DNA of 64,000 nucleotides from Amycolatopsis sp. FDAARGOS 1241 (GTDB lineage Bacteria; Actinomycetota; Actinomycetes; Mycobacteriales; Pseudonocardiaceae). Each line of letters begins with the position of its first letter. Position 1 is the first letter of the stretch. Both the position numbers and the translations under genes were made by a program. Location of the stretch: NCBI RefSeq assembly GCF_016889705.1, contig NZ_CP069526.1, positions 434,001 to 498,000 of the forward strand. The letters run 5' to 3'. The notes under the pieces were generated by a model. That model was not told the origin of the DNA and ran no database searches. It saw only the letters and a program-made list of their open reading frames with translations. Of this stretch, positions 8,712 to 18,400 are shown in pieces.

Positions 8712-9153
8712 GGTCCCGCTCGTAGGACTTCAGCGCGCTGATCACCAGCGCCCGTTCCGCCGGTGTCAGCGGTGCCAGCGTCCGGTGCCACGCCTGCGCG
8801 CCGGGCGCCAGCCACGCGTCGACGGCGCCGCGTTTGGCCTCGCTGATGCTCACGATGGTGCGGCGGCGGTCGGCCGGGTCCTCGGCGCGCGTGAGCAGAC
8901 CCTGGCGCGACAGATCGCTGACCATGAGACTCACCGTGGTGGGCGCGACTTCGAGCCGGCCGGCGAGTTCGGTGACGGTCATCGGGCCGTCGAAGAGCAG
9001 GAAGGACAGCAGGCACAGGTGCCGTGGCGCGAGGGACAGGTCCGCCAGCTCCGCCGGCACCGGTGTCCGCTTCGTGCGGCCGACCAGGCGCGGCATCAAC
9101 AGGAGCAGCTCGCGGACCCCGTCCTCGACGCTCGGCCCGGTCTTCGTGGCCAT
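8680..9153 (-). CDS. MarR-family transcriptional regulator
   Basis: A 157-residue winged-helix protein with the MarR core: MTVTELAGRLEVAPTTVSLMVSDLSRQGLL and the wing DPADRRRTIVSISEAKR. It is divergently transcribed from the F420-dependent nitroreductase gene. The shared gap holds a near-perfect inverted repeat overlapping a TTGACA promoter, so it most likely controls that gene and itself. Confidence 0.88.
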   Translation of the reverse strand: MATKTGPSVEDGVRELLLLMPRLVGRTKRTPVPAELADLSLAPRHLCLLSFLLFDGPMTVTELAGRLEVAPTTVSLMVSDLSRQGLLTRAEDPADRRRTIVSISEAKRGAVDAWLAPGAQAWHRTLAPLTPAERALVISALKSYERDLTAGCCPARH

Positions 9154-9200
9154 CCCGCTCCCTCTGCCCGCACCACCATCGCGGCCCTGAGCTTACCTCG

Positions 9201-9230
9201 TTTGACAGCTATTTTGCTGACAAAGTAGAT
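9201..9230 (+). promoter_or_regulatory. Promoter with overlapping MarR-type operator
   Basis: A -35 TTGACA at 9202-9207 and a -10-like GTAGAT at 9225-9230 are separated by 17 nt. The same stretch is an inverted repeat: tttgacagc at 9201-9209 and gctgacaaa at 9216-9224, with one mismatch and a 6-nt centre. A repressor bound here would block the promoter of the downstream nitroreductase gene (start 9261). Confidence 0.65.
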
Positions 9231-9260
9231 TTGCTTGCAAAACCAACTGGAGGGCGACAG

Positions 9261-9665
9261 ATGTCGGATTGGAACCAGGGCATCATCGACGAGTTCCGCG
9301 CGAACGAAGGCAAGGTCGGGGGCATGTTCGAGGGGGCCAACATGCTGCTGCTGACCCACACCGGCGCCAAGAGCGGCACGAAGCGGGTCTCCCCGCTGGT
9401 CTACACGACCGACGGTGACCGCATGGTCATCGCGGCGTCCAAGGGCGGCGCCGACACGAACCCGGACTGGTACCACAACCTCGTCGCCAACCCGAAGGTC
9501 ACGGTCGAGATCGGCACGGAGACCTTCGAGGCCACCGCGAAGCTCGTCGACGACCGCGCCGAGCGCGACCGCCTGTACGCCGGGATGGTCGCGCACATGC
9601 CGGGCTTCGGGGACTACGAGAAGAAGACGCAGCGCCTGATCCCGGTCTTCGTGCTCGAGCGCTAG
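9261..9665 (+). CDS. F420-dependent nitroreductase-family (DDN-like) oxidoreductase
   Basis: A 134-residue split-beta-barrel protein of the deazaflavin-dependent nitroreductase (DDN) family. Characteristic pieces are LLLTHTGAKSGTKRVSPLVYTTDGD, SKGGADTNPDWYHNLVANPKV and the C-terminal IPVFVLER. Members use reduced F420 to reduce quinones, nitro compounds or enones. ATG 9261 has GGAGGG at 9249-9254. It shares the four bases CTAG with the stop codon of the convergent acyltransferase gene. Control by the divergent MarR regulator is likely. Confidence 0.9.
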   Translation: MSDWNQGIIDEFRANEGKVGGMFEGANMLLLTHTGAKSGTKRVSPLVYTTDGDRMVIAASKGGADTNPDWYHNLVANPKVTVEIGTETFEATAKLVDDRAERDRLYAGMVAHMPGFGDYEKKTQRLIPVFVLER

Positions 9666-10810
9666 ACGGCCGCCGTCACGCGAGGCTCGCCGGGCACCGG
9701 CACGACCGCTGCCCGGCGAGCCCGCCGCCGGCCGATCAGCCGCTTCCCGTACGCGATCATCGGCTGCTCCACCCACCGGTGGATCAGATCCGCCACCGCC
9801 AGGTCCACCACGAACACCGTCACCGCGGTGATCAGCCGGTTGTGGCCCAGCGCCGGCACCGCCTGCACCACCGCGAAGTGCACCGGTCCCTGCAGCAGGT
9901 ACAGCGAGTAGGACCGCTCACCCACGAACCGCATCGGCGCCGTCGACAGCAGCCACCGCGCCGGACCGGGTGAGAGCAGCACGATCAGCAGCAGCATGGT
10001 CAGCACCGCGTACGCGATCAGCACCACCAGGTTCTGGCGGGCGGCGCGCCACAGCGGGTCGAGGTTCGCGTGCAGCACGAGGAACGCCGCCACGATCGGT
10101 ACGGCGGCCAGCGGGTGCGTGAGCGGCCGCAGCAACGCGTAGCTGCGGCGGTGGTGCAGCAGGATCGCCAGCAGGCAGCCGCAGAGCAGGATGGCGTAGT
10201 GGATGCTCGAGCGGTAGACCGCGGTCGGCGAGAAGTCGAGCAGCCAGCCGCCGGTGGTCAGCGGCACGAGTGCCAGCAGGACGGCCATCGCGGCGAACAC
10301 CAGCGCCAGCTTGCGCCGTGCGGCGCCGACGCCGATCGCGACCAGCAGGAACGGCCACACGAGGTAGAACTTCTCCTCGATGCCCAGCGTCCACGAGCCG
10401 GAGAAGAAGTTGTCCGAACCGTTGCCGCCGGAGGCGGGGAGGAACTCGTTGAGGAACGTCAGGTAGTACTTCAGCGCGTGCGGGAAGTCGCGCGCGAGGA
10501 ATTCGCCGCGCAGCAGCACGAACGCGATGATGCCGCCCAGGATCACCAGGTAGGGCGGCAGGATCCGGAAGACGCGGCGCAGGTAGAAGCCGCTCAGCGA
10601 GATGCGCCCGGTGCGGTCCTGCTCCCGCAGCAGCAGCGTCGTGATCAGGAACCCGGACAGCACGAAGAAGATGTAGACGCCCACCCACCCCGACGGCCAC
10701 ACGAACGTCGGCCCGGCGAAGTGGAAGAACACGACGATCGTGGCGGCGATGGCGCGCAAGCCGTCGAGACCGGGGAACCTGCGCATGCCGAGGTACTCGT
10801 CATGGCTCAT
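9662..10810 (-). CDS. Acyltransferase 3 (OafA/YrhL-type) membrane protein
   Basis: A 382-residue polytopic protein with the acyltransferase-3 signature: RFPGLDGLRAIAATIVVFFHF at the start, the FFVLSGFLITTLLLRE helix, and FYLRRVFRILPPY. About ten membrane helices can be counted. Such enzymes O-acylate cell-surface polysaccharides, glycolipids or natural products. ATG 10810 is taken because the family N-terminus (MRRFPGLDG) follows within 10 residues. No glycan cluster surrounds it. Confidence 0.88.
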   Translation of the reverse strand: MSHDEYLGMRRFPGLDGLRAIAATIVVFFHFAGPTFVWPSGWVGVYIFFVLSGFLITTLLLREQDRTGRISLSGFYLRRVFRILPPYLVILGGIIAFVLLRGEFLARDFPHALKYYLTFLNEFLPASGGNGSDNFFSGSWTLGIEEKFYLVWPFLLVAIGVGAARRKLALVFAAMAVLLALVPLTTGGWLLDFSPTAVYRSSIHYAILLCGCLLAILLHHRRSYALLRPLTHPLAAVPIVAAFLVLHANLDPLWRAARQNLVVLIAYAVLTMLLLIVLLSPGPARWLLSTAPMRFVGERSYSLYLLQGPVHFAVVQAVPALGHNRLITAVTVFVVDLAVADLIHRWVEQPMIAYGKRLIGRRRARRAAVVPVPGEPRVTAAV

Positions 10811-10929
10811 CGTCCGCAAGAAATCTTCCCCAATCGCCCGGCTGCGGTGGGAGTATATGAGGATGATCTCGGGCGCCTGCTCGCCGGGTTCGGGCCCGTG
10901 ACCTGCGGCTGGTCTGGGTGGTGGGGGAT

Positions 10930-11148
10930 ATGACGCTGCTGGTGGTCCTCGTCGGAGCCGTCTTGGTGGTGCTCGGCCTCGCGGCCGTTTTGGACTTCCG
11001 CGCGCGGCGCCGGAGCCGGCGCGCGGCCGCGGCCGACGGGTGGGAGACGCTGCAGGAATCCCGCCGCGACTTCCACGCCGCCGGGCTCGCGCGTTACCAG
11101 AGCAACGACCTGTCCTGGCTCGACCGCCGCCGCCGCTACCGGAAGTGA
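10930..11148 (+). CDS. Small single-span membrane protein
   Basis: A 72-residue protein: one hydrophobic helix (TLLVVLVGAVLVVLGLAAVL) followed by a strongly basic stretch and a charged tail. The run GGGGG at 10923-10927 stands very close to ATG 10930, and GTG codons at 10918 and 10921 are possible alternative starts. No family is recognised. It is divergent from the acyltransferase and ends at a shared hairpin terminator. Confidence 0.6.
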   Translation: MTLLVVLVGAVLVVLGLAAVLDFRARRRSRRAAAADGWETLQESRRDFHAAGLARYQSNDLSWLDRRRRYRK

Positions 11149-11150
11149 GC

Positions 11151-11185
11151 ACGGCCGGCGGACCCGGTGCGGATCCGCCGGCCGT
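11151..11185. terminator. Bidirectional hairpin terminator
   Basis: Arms acggccggcgga (11151-11162) and tccgccggccgt (11174-11185) pair perfectly over 12 bp around an 11-nt loop. It lies exactly between two convergent genes, right after the stop at 11148 and before the stop at 11195. There is no clear T run, as is common in actinomycetes. Confidence 0.65.
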
Positions 11186-11194
11186 TCGGGTGCG

Positions 11195-13216
11195 CTAGCG
11201 GTCCATGGCGATCCGGCCGGCGTAGCGCTGCGTCCAGCTGCTGTCGGAGTCGACCGTGACGACCACGTCGTAGTAGCCGTTCTCGGTCGGCCACGCGACG
11301 ACCTCGTGCTTGCCGCCGCGCACCGTCACGCGCCGGGTGCCGCCGCGGTAGTCGTGGGCGGTCAGGGTGTACGTCACCGGCTTGGGGCCGTCGTTGTGCA
11401 GCGTGAGCTTCACCTGCTGTTCGCGCTGCAGCAGGTCGGTCTCCACGCGCGGGTCGGTTCCGTTCGGCGAGACGCGGCCGGCGAACGAACGCACGAAGCC
11501 GTCGTTCGAGTAGATCGAGAAGGCGTACTCGCCGCCTGTCGCCGTCGTGTCCCAGGTGTACTGGCGCGGGTTGCGCGCGGTGACGGTGAACGGCGTGCTG
11601 GAGAAGGCCTTCAGCTTGTCCGGGAACACCTGGAAGCTCACGGCCTTGTCCTGCGGGCCGCCGGTCAGCGTCATCGTGGCGGTGACCTTGCCCGAGCGGT
11701 CCTGCGTGAGGGTCGCGTGCGGGTGGAAGCTCAGCGGGCGCGGCTTCATGTGCCCGGCCGCGATCGACACGGGCTGCTCGGCGACCGGATCGGCGAACGT
11801 CGCCGGGCCGGGCTGCGGGTGCGCGAAGTCGAGCGCGCTCGTCAGGTCACCCGCGATGGAGCGGCGCCATTGGCTGATGTTGGGGCACCTGAACGGTTTG
11901 CCGAGGTGCGCCGCCCACTTCTCCAGGAACTTGATCGTCGACGTGTGGTCGAAGACCTCCGACGCGACGTACCCGCCGCGCGTCCACGGCGAGACCAGCA
12001 CCATCGGCACGCGCGGGCCGAAGCCGAGCGGGTACGAGCCGGTGTACTCGCCCGCGGTGCCGGCCTCGGGCCACGGCGGCAGCACGTGGTCGAACTTCCC
12101 GTCGTTCTCGTCGTAGTTGAGGATGAAGAGGGTGTGGTTCCAGATATCGGGGTTGCTCTGCAGGATGTCGAGCACCTTCTTGACGTAGCGCTCGCCGTGC
12201 AGTGTGTCCGCGTCCGGGTGCTCGGACCAGCCGTAGGGTGCCACGAGCCACGAGACCGCTGGCAGCGGGTGCTCCGCCCCCGGCCGGCAGGCGTCGTGGA
12301 AGTCCTTCAGGACCGCGTCGAGGTTCGCGTCGGAGTCGTCGTTCGGCGTGGTGGCCCCGGCGTAGTACGTGGCGTTGCCGCGCCAGATCAGGCCGGTGCC
12401 GGGGCGCAGCTTCGGGTCGCCGGCGGCCAGCCCGTTGGGCTCGAAGCCCTTGAAGTACTTGAGCTCGTTGTCGCCGTAGTCGCCGATCCACGAGCTGAGA
12501 TAGCCCTGGCGCCCGTTGCCGCTGTTGTCGGAGTACAGCCGCCAGTCGATGCCGGCCTGCTGGAGCTGTTCGGGCACCGTGAGCCACGGCCGGCTGTAGT
12601 TGGACTCGTCCGTGTTGCCGGTCTCGGTGTTGGACGTGCCGCTCCACAGGTACTTCCGGTTCGGGTCGGTCGGCCCGAACTCGGAGCAGAAGTTCTGGTC
12701 GGCGATCGTGTACTGCGCCGCGACCGAGTGGTAGAAGCTCATGTAGGCGTCGCTGTGGTAGTTCATGCAGCTGGCGCCGTTGTGCTGCACCCACAGGTCC
12801 CACTTGCGGTGGTTGACGTCGCCCCAGGCGCCGTGGTCGTTGCCCCACATGCCGTCGTCGACCTTCGGCGTGACGATGGCGCCGGTGCTGTCGCGCTGCT
12901 GGAAGACGCTGGTGCCGTCCTGGAACCGCAGTGCCTGCTTGTCGTTGAAGCCGCGCACGCCGGGGAACGTGCCGAAGTAGTGGTCGGTGGAGCGGTTCTC
13001 CTGCATCAGGATCACGACGTGTCTCAAGTCGGACAGGTCGCCTCTGAACCCCTTGGGCAAGCGGTACTTCGCCGCCGGCGCGGCGTTCGCGGCGCCCGTG
13101 TCGGCGATCCCACCGAGCATCAGCGCACCGGCGGCGGCACCCGCGCCCTGCAGGAACCGGCGGCGCGTGGTGCCGGACTCGGGCTCGGGTGCCGCGGGGA
13201 TCGGATCGGGGGCCAT
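11195..13216 (-). CDS. Phosphocholine-specific phospholipase C, Tat-exported
   Basis: A 673-residue member of the non-haemolytic phospholipase C / acid phosphatase superfamily. A twin-arginine signal (TTRRRFLQGAGAAAGALML) starts it, with a cleavage-like ANAAPA near residue 46. The metal-binding start MQENRSTDHYFGTFPG, the FILNYDENDGKFDH strand and DHTSTIKFLEKW are typical. Two C-terminal DUF756-type beta domains follow from about residue 490. Such enzymes cleave phospholipid head groups outside the cell and often serve phosphate scavenging; no pho box was identified in the 124-bp upstream gap. Confidence 0.9.
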   Translation of the reverse strand: MAPDPIPAAPEPESGTTRRRFLQGAGAAAGALMLGGIADTGAANAAPAAKYRLPKGFRGDLSDLRHVVILMQENRSTDHYFGTFPGVRGFNDKQALRFQDGTSVFQQRDSTGAIVTPKVDDGMWGNDHGAWGDVNHRKWDLWVQHNGASCMNYHSDAYMSFYHSVAAQYTIADQNFCSEFGPTDPNRKYLWSGTSNTETGNTDESNYSRPWLTVPEQLQQAGIDWRLYSDNSGNGRQGYLSSWIGDYGDNELKYFKGFEPNGLAAGDPKLRPGTGLIWRGNATYYAGATTPNDDSDANLDAVLKDFHDACRPGAEHPLPAVSWLVAPYGWSEHPDADTLHGERYVKKVLDILQSNPDIWNHTLFILNYDENDGKFDHVLPPWPEAGTAGEYTGSYPLGFGPRVPMVLVSPWTRGGYVASEVFDHTSTIKFLEKWAAHLGKPFRCPNISQWRRSIAGDLTSALDFAHPQPGPATFADPVAEQPVSIAAGHMKPRPLSFHPHATLTQDRSGKVTATMTLTGGPQDKAVSFQVFPDKLKAFSSTPFTVTARNPRQYTWDTTATGGEYAFSIYSNDGFVRSFAGRVSPNGTDPRVETDLLQREQQVKLTLHNDGPKPVTYTLTAHDYRGGTRRVTVRGGKHEVVAWPTENGYYDVVVTVDSDSSWTQRYAGRIAMDR

Positions 13217-13340
13217 GGGAGCTCCTCACGTGGTGGGGACAGGTGCTGCGGCCGTCCATCCAAATCAGCCGACACCAACGCCACGTGAACATCCGCCGAG
13301 CGTCCCCTGGCCCCCCGCCGACGGTTGGGCGCAGACGCCC

Positions 13341-14492
13341 TCACGAGCCGGGGCGAAACGGCTGACCGTAGACGAAACTGCGCAAACGCCCCGTCGTCGC
13401 CAGCGGGTCGAACAGCTTCGCGTGCGCGGCCCGGATCGGGTCCGGCCCGGTGGTTTCGACCACGGACAGCGCGCGCACCGTGTACCGCGATTGCGGCGTG
13501 AAGTCCGGGGCGGTCGAATGCGCGTAGGCGCCGCCGAGGAGGTCGATGATCAGGACGGTCGGCACGGGCGCGCCGGGGCCCGCGTGCTCGAGGATCGCGG
13601 CGAGGGTGCTGTCGGGCAGGTGCGCGACGACGCGGTTGTCGCCGAGGTAGGCGTGCGGGATCGGCGGTTCGGCGGCGATCGCGCCGGACTCGGTGAACGG
13701 CATCGTCGTGAGCGTGTCCACGAGCGGTCCCTTTGCGCGCAGCGGAGCGGCGAGCTCCGGCCCGCCGGCGCCGAGGTGGGCGACGCGGACGTGCGCGATG
13801 TGCTTGCCCCGCAACGGTTGCGGGACCATCGGCAGGTCCGGGTAGGGGATCAGGGCGAGCGACGTCGTTAGCGCGTCGGGGAGGTCAGTGGTCCAGTCGC
13901 GCCACGCGCGCAGGATGTCGGGCAGCCGCAGGGTGTCGAAGTACAGGCCGCCGCCGTAGAGGCTGGTCACGGACACGAGGCCGAATTCCAGCGCGGTGAC
14001 GACGCCGGCGCCGGCGTCCGTCGTGCGCTCGATCGTCCCGTCGGTGGTCACGACCTCGGCGGACCGCACCCGGTCCGCGGCGAGCCCGTAGCGGCGGCCG
14101 AGCAGGCTGAACCCGCCGCCGAGTGTGTAGCCGACCACGCCGACCCCGGGCGCCGAACCGCTGAGCGGCGCCAGCCCGTGCTCCGCGGCGGCCGCGATGA
14201 CCGCGCCCCACGTCGTGCCCGCCCCGACGCGCGCGGTGGCACGCGCTGGGTCGATCGCCACGTCCGTCATGCGGCGCGTCGAGATCAGCACCCCCTCGGC
14301 CGGCGTCCGGCGGCCGTGCCCGGTCGCCTCGACGTCGACGGTCAGGCCGTAGGCGTTCGCGTGCCGCACGGCCTCGGCGACGTCTCGCGCGCCCTCCGCG
14401 GCGACGACCAGCTCCGGAGCCGATCGGACGCCGGTCTGGAAGCCGGCGGTGGCGGCCGCGTAACCGTCCTGACCCGGGATGAAGGTTTTCAT
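13341..14492 (-). CDS. FAD-binding (VAO/berberine-bridge-like) oxidoreductase, shortened
   Basis: A 383-residue flavoprotein. The FAD-binding pattern is seen in VDVEATGHGRRTP (attachment-site region), LSGSAPGVGVVGYTLGGGFSLLGRRYGLAADRV and VVTALEFGL. The block DLFWALRGGGGNFG that normally precedes the last motif is missing: the chain passes straight from TTDAGAG to VVTALEF. The usual C-terminal berberine-bridge segment is also absent, so length is below the normal 450 or so. ATG 14492 starts MKTFIPGQD. It is divergent from a LysR regulator 70 nt away, its likely controller. Confidence 0.8.
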   Translation of the reverse strand: MKTFIPGQDGYAAATAGFQTGVRSAPELVVAAEGARDVAEAVRHANAYGLTVDVEATGHGRRTPAEGVLISTRRMTDVAIDPARATARVGAGTTWGAVIAAAAEHGLAPLSGSAPGVGVVGYTLGGGFSLLGRRYGLAADRVRSAEVVTTDGTIERTTDAGAGVVTALEFGLVSVTSLYGGGLYFDTLRLPDILRAWRDWTTDLPDALTTSLALIPYPDLPMVPQPLRGKHIAHVRVAHLGAGGPELAAPLRAKGPLVDTLTTMPFTESGAIAAEPPIPHAYLGDNRVVAHLPDSTLAAILEHAGPGAPVPTVLIIDLLGGAYAHSTAPDFTPQSRYTVRALSVVETTGPDPIRAAHAKLFDPLATTGRLRSFVYGQPFRPGS

Positions 14493-14562
14493 GCTTCCAG
14501 CGTCGCGGGAATTCGACGAGAAGTCCAAGAGATAGTGATTCCTGGAGCTAGCATCGGCAGTT

Positions 14563-15438
14563 ATGGAACTGCACCAGCTCGAGTACTTCGTGGCCGTCGC
14601 CGAGGAGGCCAACTTCACGCGGGCGGCGGCTCGGATGCACGTCGCGCAGCCGGGCGTCAGCGCGCAGATCCGGCGGCTCGAACGGGAGCTGGGGCAGCCG
14701 TTGTTCGACCGCTCGGGCCGGACGGTCCGGCTGACCGACGTCGGCGAAGCCGCGCTGCCCCACGCGCGGGCGGCGCTTGCCGCGGTGGCGGCGGTGCGCG
14801 AGACCGTGGCCGAACACGAGGGTCTGGTGCGCGGTCAGGTGGCGATGGGGATGGTGACGTCGGCAGGGCCCGTCGCGTTGCCGGACTTCCTGGCGGGCTT
14901 CGCGGAACGGTACCCGGGCGTGGAGATCACCTTGGGGGAAGCCAATTCCGACGTCATGATCGACGCGCTGCGCGACGGTCAGCTCGACGTCGCGGTGATC
15001 GGGCTCGCCGACGGGATCCCGGCCGGCTTGGCGACGCAGGTGGTGCTCGACGAGGCGCTGGTCGCCGTCGTCGCGCCGTCGGACGTCCTGGCCGATCGGA
15101 CCGAGGTGACGCTGGCGCAGCTGTCCGAGCGGTCGCTCATCTGCCTGCCGAAGGGGACGGGGTTGCGCGGAGTGCTGGATCGCGCGTTCGCGACGGCCGG
15201 GTTGCACCTGCGGGTGACGCTTGAGGCGAGTGACCCGAACGTGCTGGCGCAGCTGGCGATGCGGGGGCTGGGGGTGGCTCTCGTGCCCGAGTCGCTGGCC
15301 CGCTACTACGCCGAGCAGCTGCACACGGCGCTGCTGCGGCCGCGGCTGAGGGGCCAGCTGGCGCTGGCGTGGCGCGCGGGCGGTCCCATCGGCCCTGCGG
15401 CCCGCGCGCTGATCGACTTCGCCCGCTCCGTGCTGTGA
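14563..15438 (+). CDS. LysR-family transcriptional regulator
   Basis: A 291-residue LysR protein with the N-terminal winged helix (LHQLEYFVAVAEEANFTRAAARMHVAQ) and a two-lobed effector domain. It faces the FAD oxidoreductase gene across 70 bp, the usual arrangement for a LysR protein activating its neighbour. Its stop lies 5 nt from the convergent stop of the giant kinase gene. Confidence 0.92.
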   Translation: MELHQLEYFVAVAEEANFTRAAARMHVAQPGVSAQIRRLERELGQPLFDRSGRTVRLTDVGEAALPHARAALAAVAAVRETVAEHEGLVRGQVAMGMVTSAGPVALPDFLAGFAERYPGVEITLGEANSDVMIDALRDGQLDVAVIGLADGIPAGLATQVVLDEALVAVVAPSDVLADRTEVTLAQLSERSLICLPKGTGLRGVLDRAFATAGLHLRVTLEASDPNVLAQLAMRGLGVALVPESLARYYAEQLHTALLRPRLRGQLALAWRAGGPIGPAARALIDFARSVL

Positions 15439-15442
15439 ACCA

Positions 15443-18400
15443 TTATTTGTCCATTATGGACGCGTGATCGGAGCCTTCGAGCGGAAGTTCAGCGTGCAGG
15501 CTGGTTCCCGCGCCGTCCGGGCTTTCGAGGCGGATGCGGCCGCCGATCGCTTCGACGCGGTCCTTGAGGCCGAGCAAGCCAGTGCCCAGTGCGAAATCGG
15601 CGCCACCGACGCCGTCGTCGCGGACCGCGATGCGCAGCAGGGCTTTCGCGGCGTCGTAGTGGACTTCCACCGCGGTGGCGGACGCGCGTGCGTGCTTGGC
15701 CGCGTTGGTCAGCGCCTCCGCGATGATGAAGTAGGCGCTGACCTCGACGTGCTCGGGTAGCGGCTGCGGCAGGTCCACGTCGAGGTCGACCGGGATCGCC
15801 GAGCGGCGCCCGAGCGCGCGCACAGCCGGCGCGAGCCCGCCCGTGTCCAGGATCCCCGGGTGGATGCCGCGCGCGATCTCACGCAGCTCGTCCAGCACGC
15901 CGGCCGCTTCGGTGGCGAGGTCGCCGAGATCGGTGGCCAGTTCACCGAACTGCGGCGGCACCTGCGCCCGCGCCGCGTGCAGGCGCAGGGCGAGCGAGAC
16001 CAGCCGCTGCTGAGCGCCGTCGTGCAGGTCCCGCTCGATGCGCTGGCGCGCTTGGTCGGCCGCCGTGACGAGCCGGGCCCGCGACGCCGTGAGCTGCGCG
16101 TAGAGCTGGGCGTTGTCGAGGGAGACGGCGAGCTGGCTCGCGATGAGTTCGACCGCGTCGAGCCGGTCCGCCGTGAACGCGCCGCGGATCAGGCGGTTCT
16201 CCAGCAGCAGCGCTCCGCGCAGGGTGCCACGGCTGAGGATGGGCACCGCGAGCAGCGAGCAGCAGGTGAGGTCGGCGAAGCACGGGTCGTGGGCGAAGCG
16301 GTCGTCGCGGGTGACGTCGTCGACGACGATGGGAGCCCCGGTCCGGCGGACGTAGCGCAGCACCGACCTCGGGACCGCGCGGTCCCGGCCCGGGTCGGCG
16401 TCCGCGGGGGTGGGCAGGAGCCAGTCCTGCCGGTCGTCGCTCCACAGTGTCAGGTGCACGCCGGTCGCGCCGGTCATCGCGCTGAGCACCTCGACGACGC
16501 GCGAGTGCAGGCGGTCGATGCTGGTCTCGGAGCTCAGCGCCTGGGACGCCGACAGAATGCCGAGCAGATCGAGGGTGCCCGTCGTGACCGTCGAGCGCAG
16601 GTGAGCGGCCGGCCGGGTGTCGGCGAGGCCGGTGTCGGGCCCCGAACGCAGCGCGGGATACGCCCAGTCCAGCTGCGCCACCTTCGCGGTCGCGCCCCAC
16701 GCGGCGTAGTCGTCGCGGGCGCGCGCGAGCAGGTCGAAGCCGGTGTGTTCGATCCCGTGCGCGAGGTGGAAGCGCGCCGCGCGCTCGTCGATCAGCGCCC
16801 GGTGCCACGGACGCCGGCGCTGGACGACCTCCCGCCGCGCCGCGTCGAAGGCCCGCACGGCGCCCCGGAAGTCGCCGGCCACCCAGGCGCGCTCGGCCTC
16901 GGTCAGCCGCAGCAGGTGCAGGAAGTTCTCCGGTGCGTCCCCGACCCGCGCGGCCAGCCACAGCACCTCTTCGTCCACTTGGGACAGCAGGTCGGCGCGT
17001 TCGGCGTCGCCGGCCGCGCGGGCCTGTTCGGCGAGGGCGAGCCCGTGCAGCAAGCGGGCCTCGGTGGTGGAGTAGAACCCGGCGGTGGCCGGGAGGAGCG
17101 CCATCGCTTCAGCGCTGTGCCGGGCCAGGTCGGCCGGCTCACCGAAGAGGACGGCCGCGACCGCGTGGCACAAGTGCGCGTAGAACAGCGCGAGCGGATT
17201 GTCGGCGAAGCGGTCCAGCGGGATCGGATCGCCGGTGGCGGCGGGGCTTTCGCCGCGGAGCACGTCGGCCAGCCACCGGTAGCTGTCGAGCCACTGGCCG
17301 GTCTGCTCGTTGCCGGTCCGGCGCAGGAAGGCGAAGCCCTCGTCGACCTCCGCGACGAAGTTCTCCAGCGTCGGCGCGCAGTCCGCCAGGTACGGCACGG
17401 ACAGCTGGTAGGTGTAGCCGGCGTAGGCCAGGTCGCCGGCCGCGATCAACCCGCCGCGGGCCTGCCGCGCCGCGCGGACGCCGTTCTCGATCGGCTCGAA
17501 CCAGCCGCTGAGCGCGGCGAACATGTGCCGGGCCTGCGACGTGCCGGGCTCCCAACCGCGGGCTTCGCCCAGCGCCACGATCCGTTGCAACGCCCGGTAC
17601 CCGGCCGAGTAGGCGCCGCGCTGGGCTCCCGCGTGGTACGCGGCGTGGCTCGCCGGGCCGACCAGGGTCGGGCCCGGGCCGTGTTCGAGCCAGATCCGCA
17701 AGGTTTCCAGGCTCAACCAGGCGATCAAGGCGGGGTCGGCGACGAAGTAGGCCGCCGGCAGTGCCGCGTCGATCAAGCGGCTCGCGGCCAGCAGGGCGGG
17801 GTCGGCGAGATCCGGGCGGGTCGGCTCGTCCGCGGGATCGCTGTGGTCCAGCCAGTGGTACAGGCGGTCGAACCGCTCGTCGACTTCGGCGGGAAGCCGA
17901 TCCGGCGTGGGTACGTCGAGGCCGCACTCCCGCAGCGCCGCCAGGCCCAGGCTGATCGCTTCCGCGAACCGGGTCTGGTGGCTGAGGCTGCGCACGTGGA
18001 CCGCGGTCGCGCCCGCGCGGTCCACTGTGCTCCGGCGCAGCTGCTCGATGAGCCGGTACTCCGCCTCGGCTTCCGCCAGGCGGCCCGCGCTGAAGAGCGC
18101 TGCCTGACGGGCGGTGCGCAGCTCGGCCGCCAGGTCCTGGTCGGCGGGGTCGGCTGTCCGCACCGCCGCCGCGAGGAGCGCGCTCACCCGTGCGTAGTCG
18201 CCGGTCAGCGCGGCCTGGTCGGCCGCGAGCCGCAGCAGCTCCGCCACCCGCTGCCGCTCCGCGGGATCACCGACCGCGTCGAGCACCGGCAGGTACTGGT
18301 CGGCGGCGACCGCGAACAGCTCGGGAGCCGGGGCCAGCCGCCGCGCCATCGCCAGGTGCAGCGCCGGCCGCCGTGGGCCGAGCGTGGGCAGGACGGACTC

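Noticed and set aside
11306..13288. Long plus-strand open frame of about 660 codons opposite the phospholipase gene
   Set aside because: It is an antisense by-product of high GC content: its translation is Arg/Val/Ala-rich without family features, while the minus strand encodes a clear Tat-exported phospholipase.
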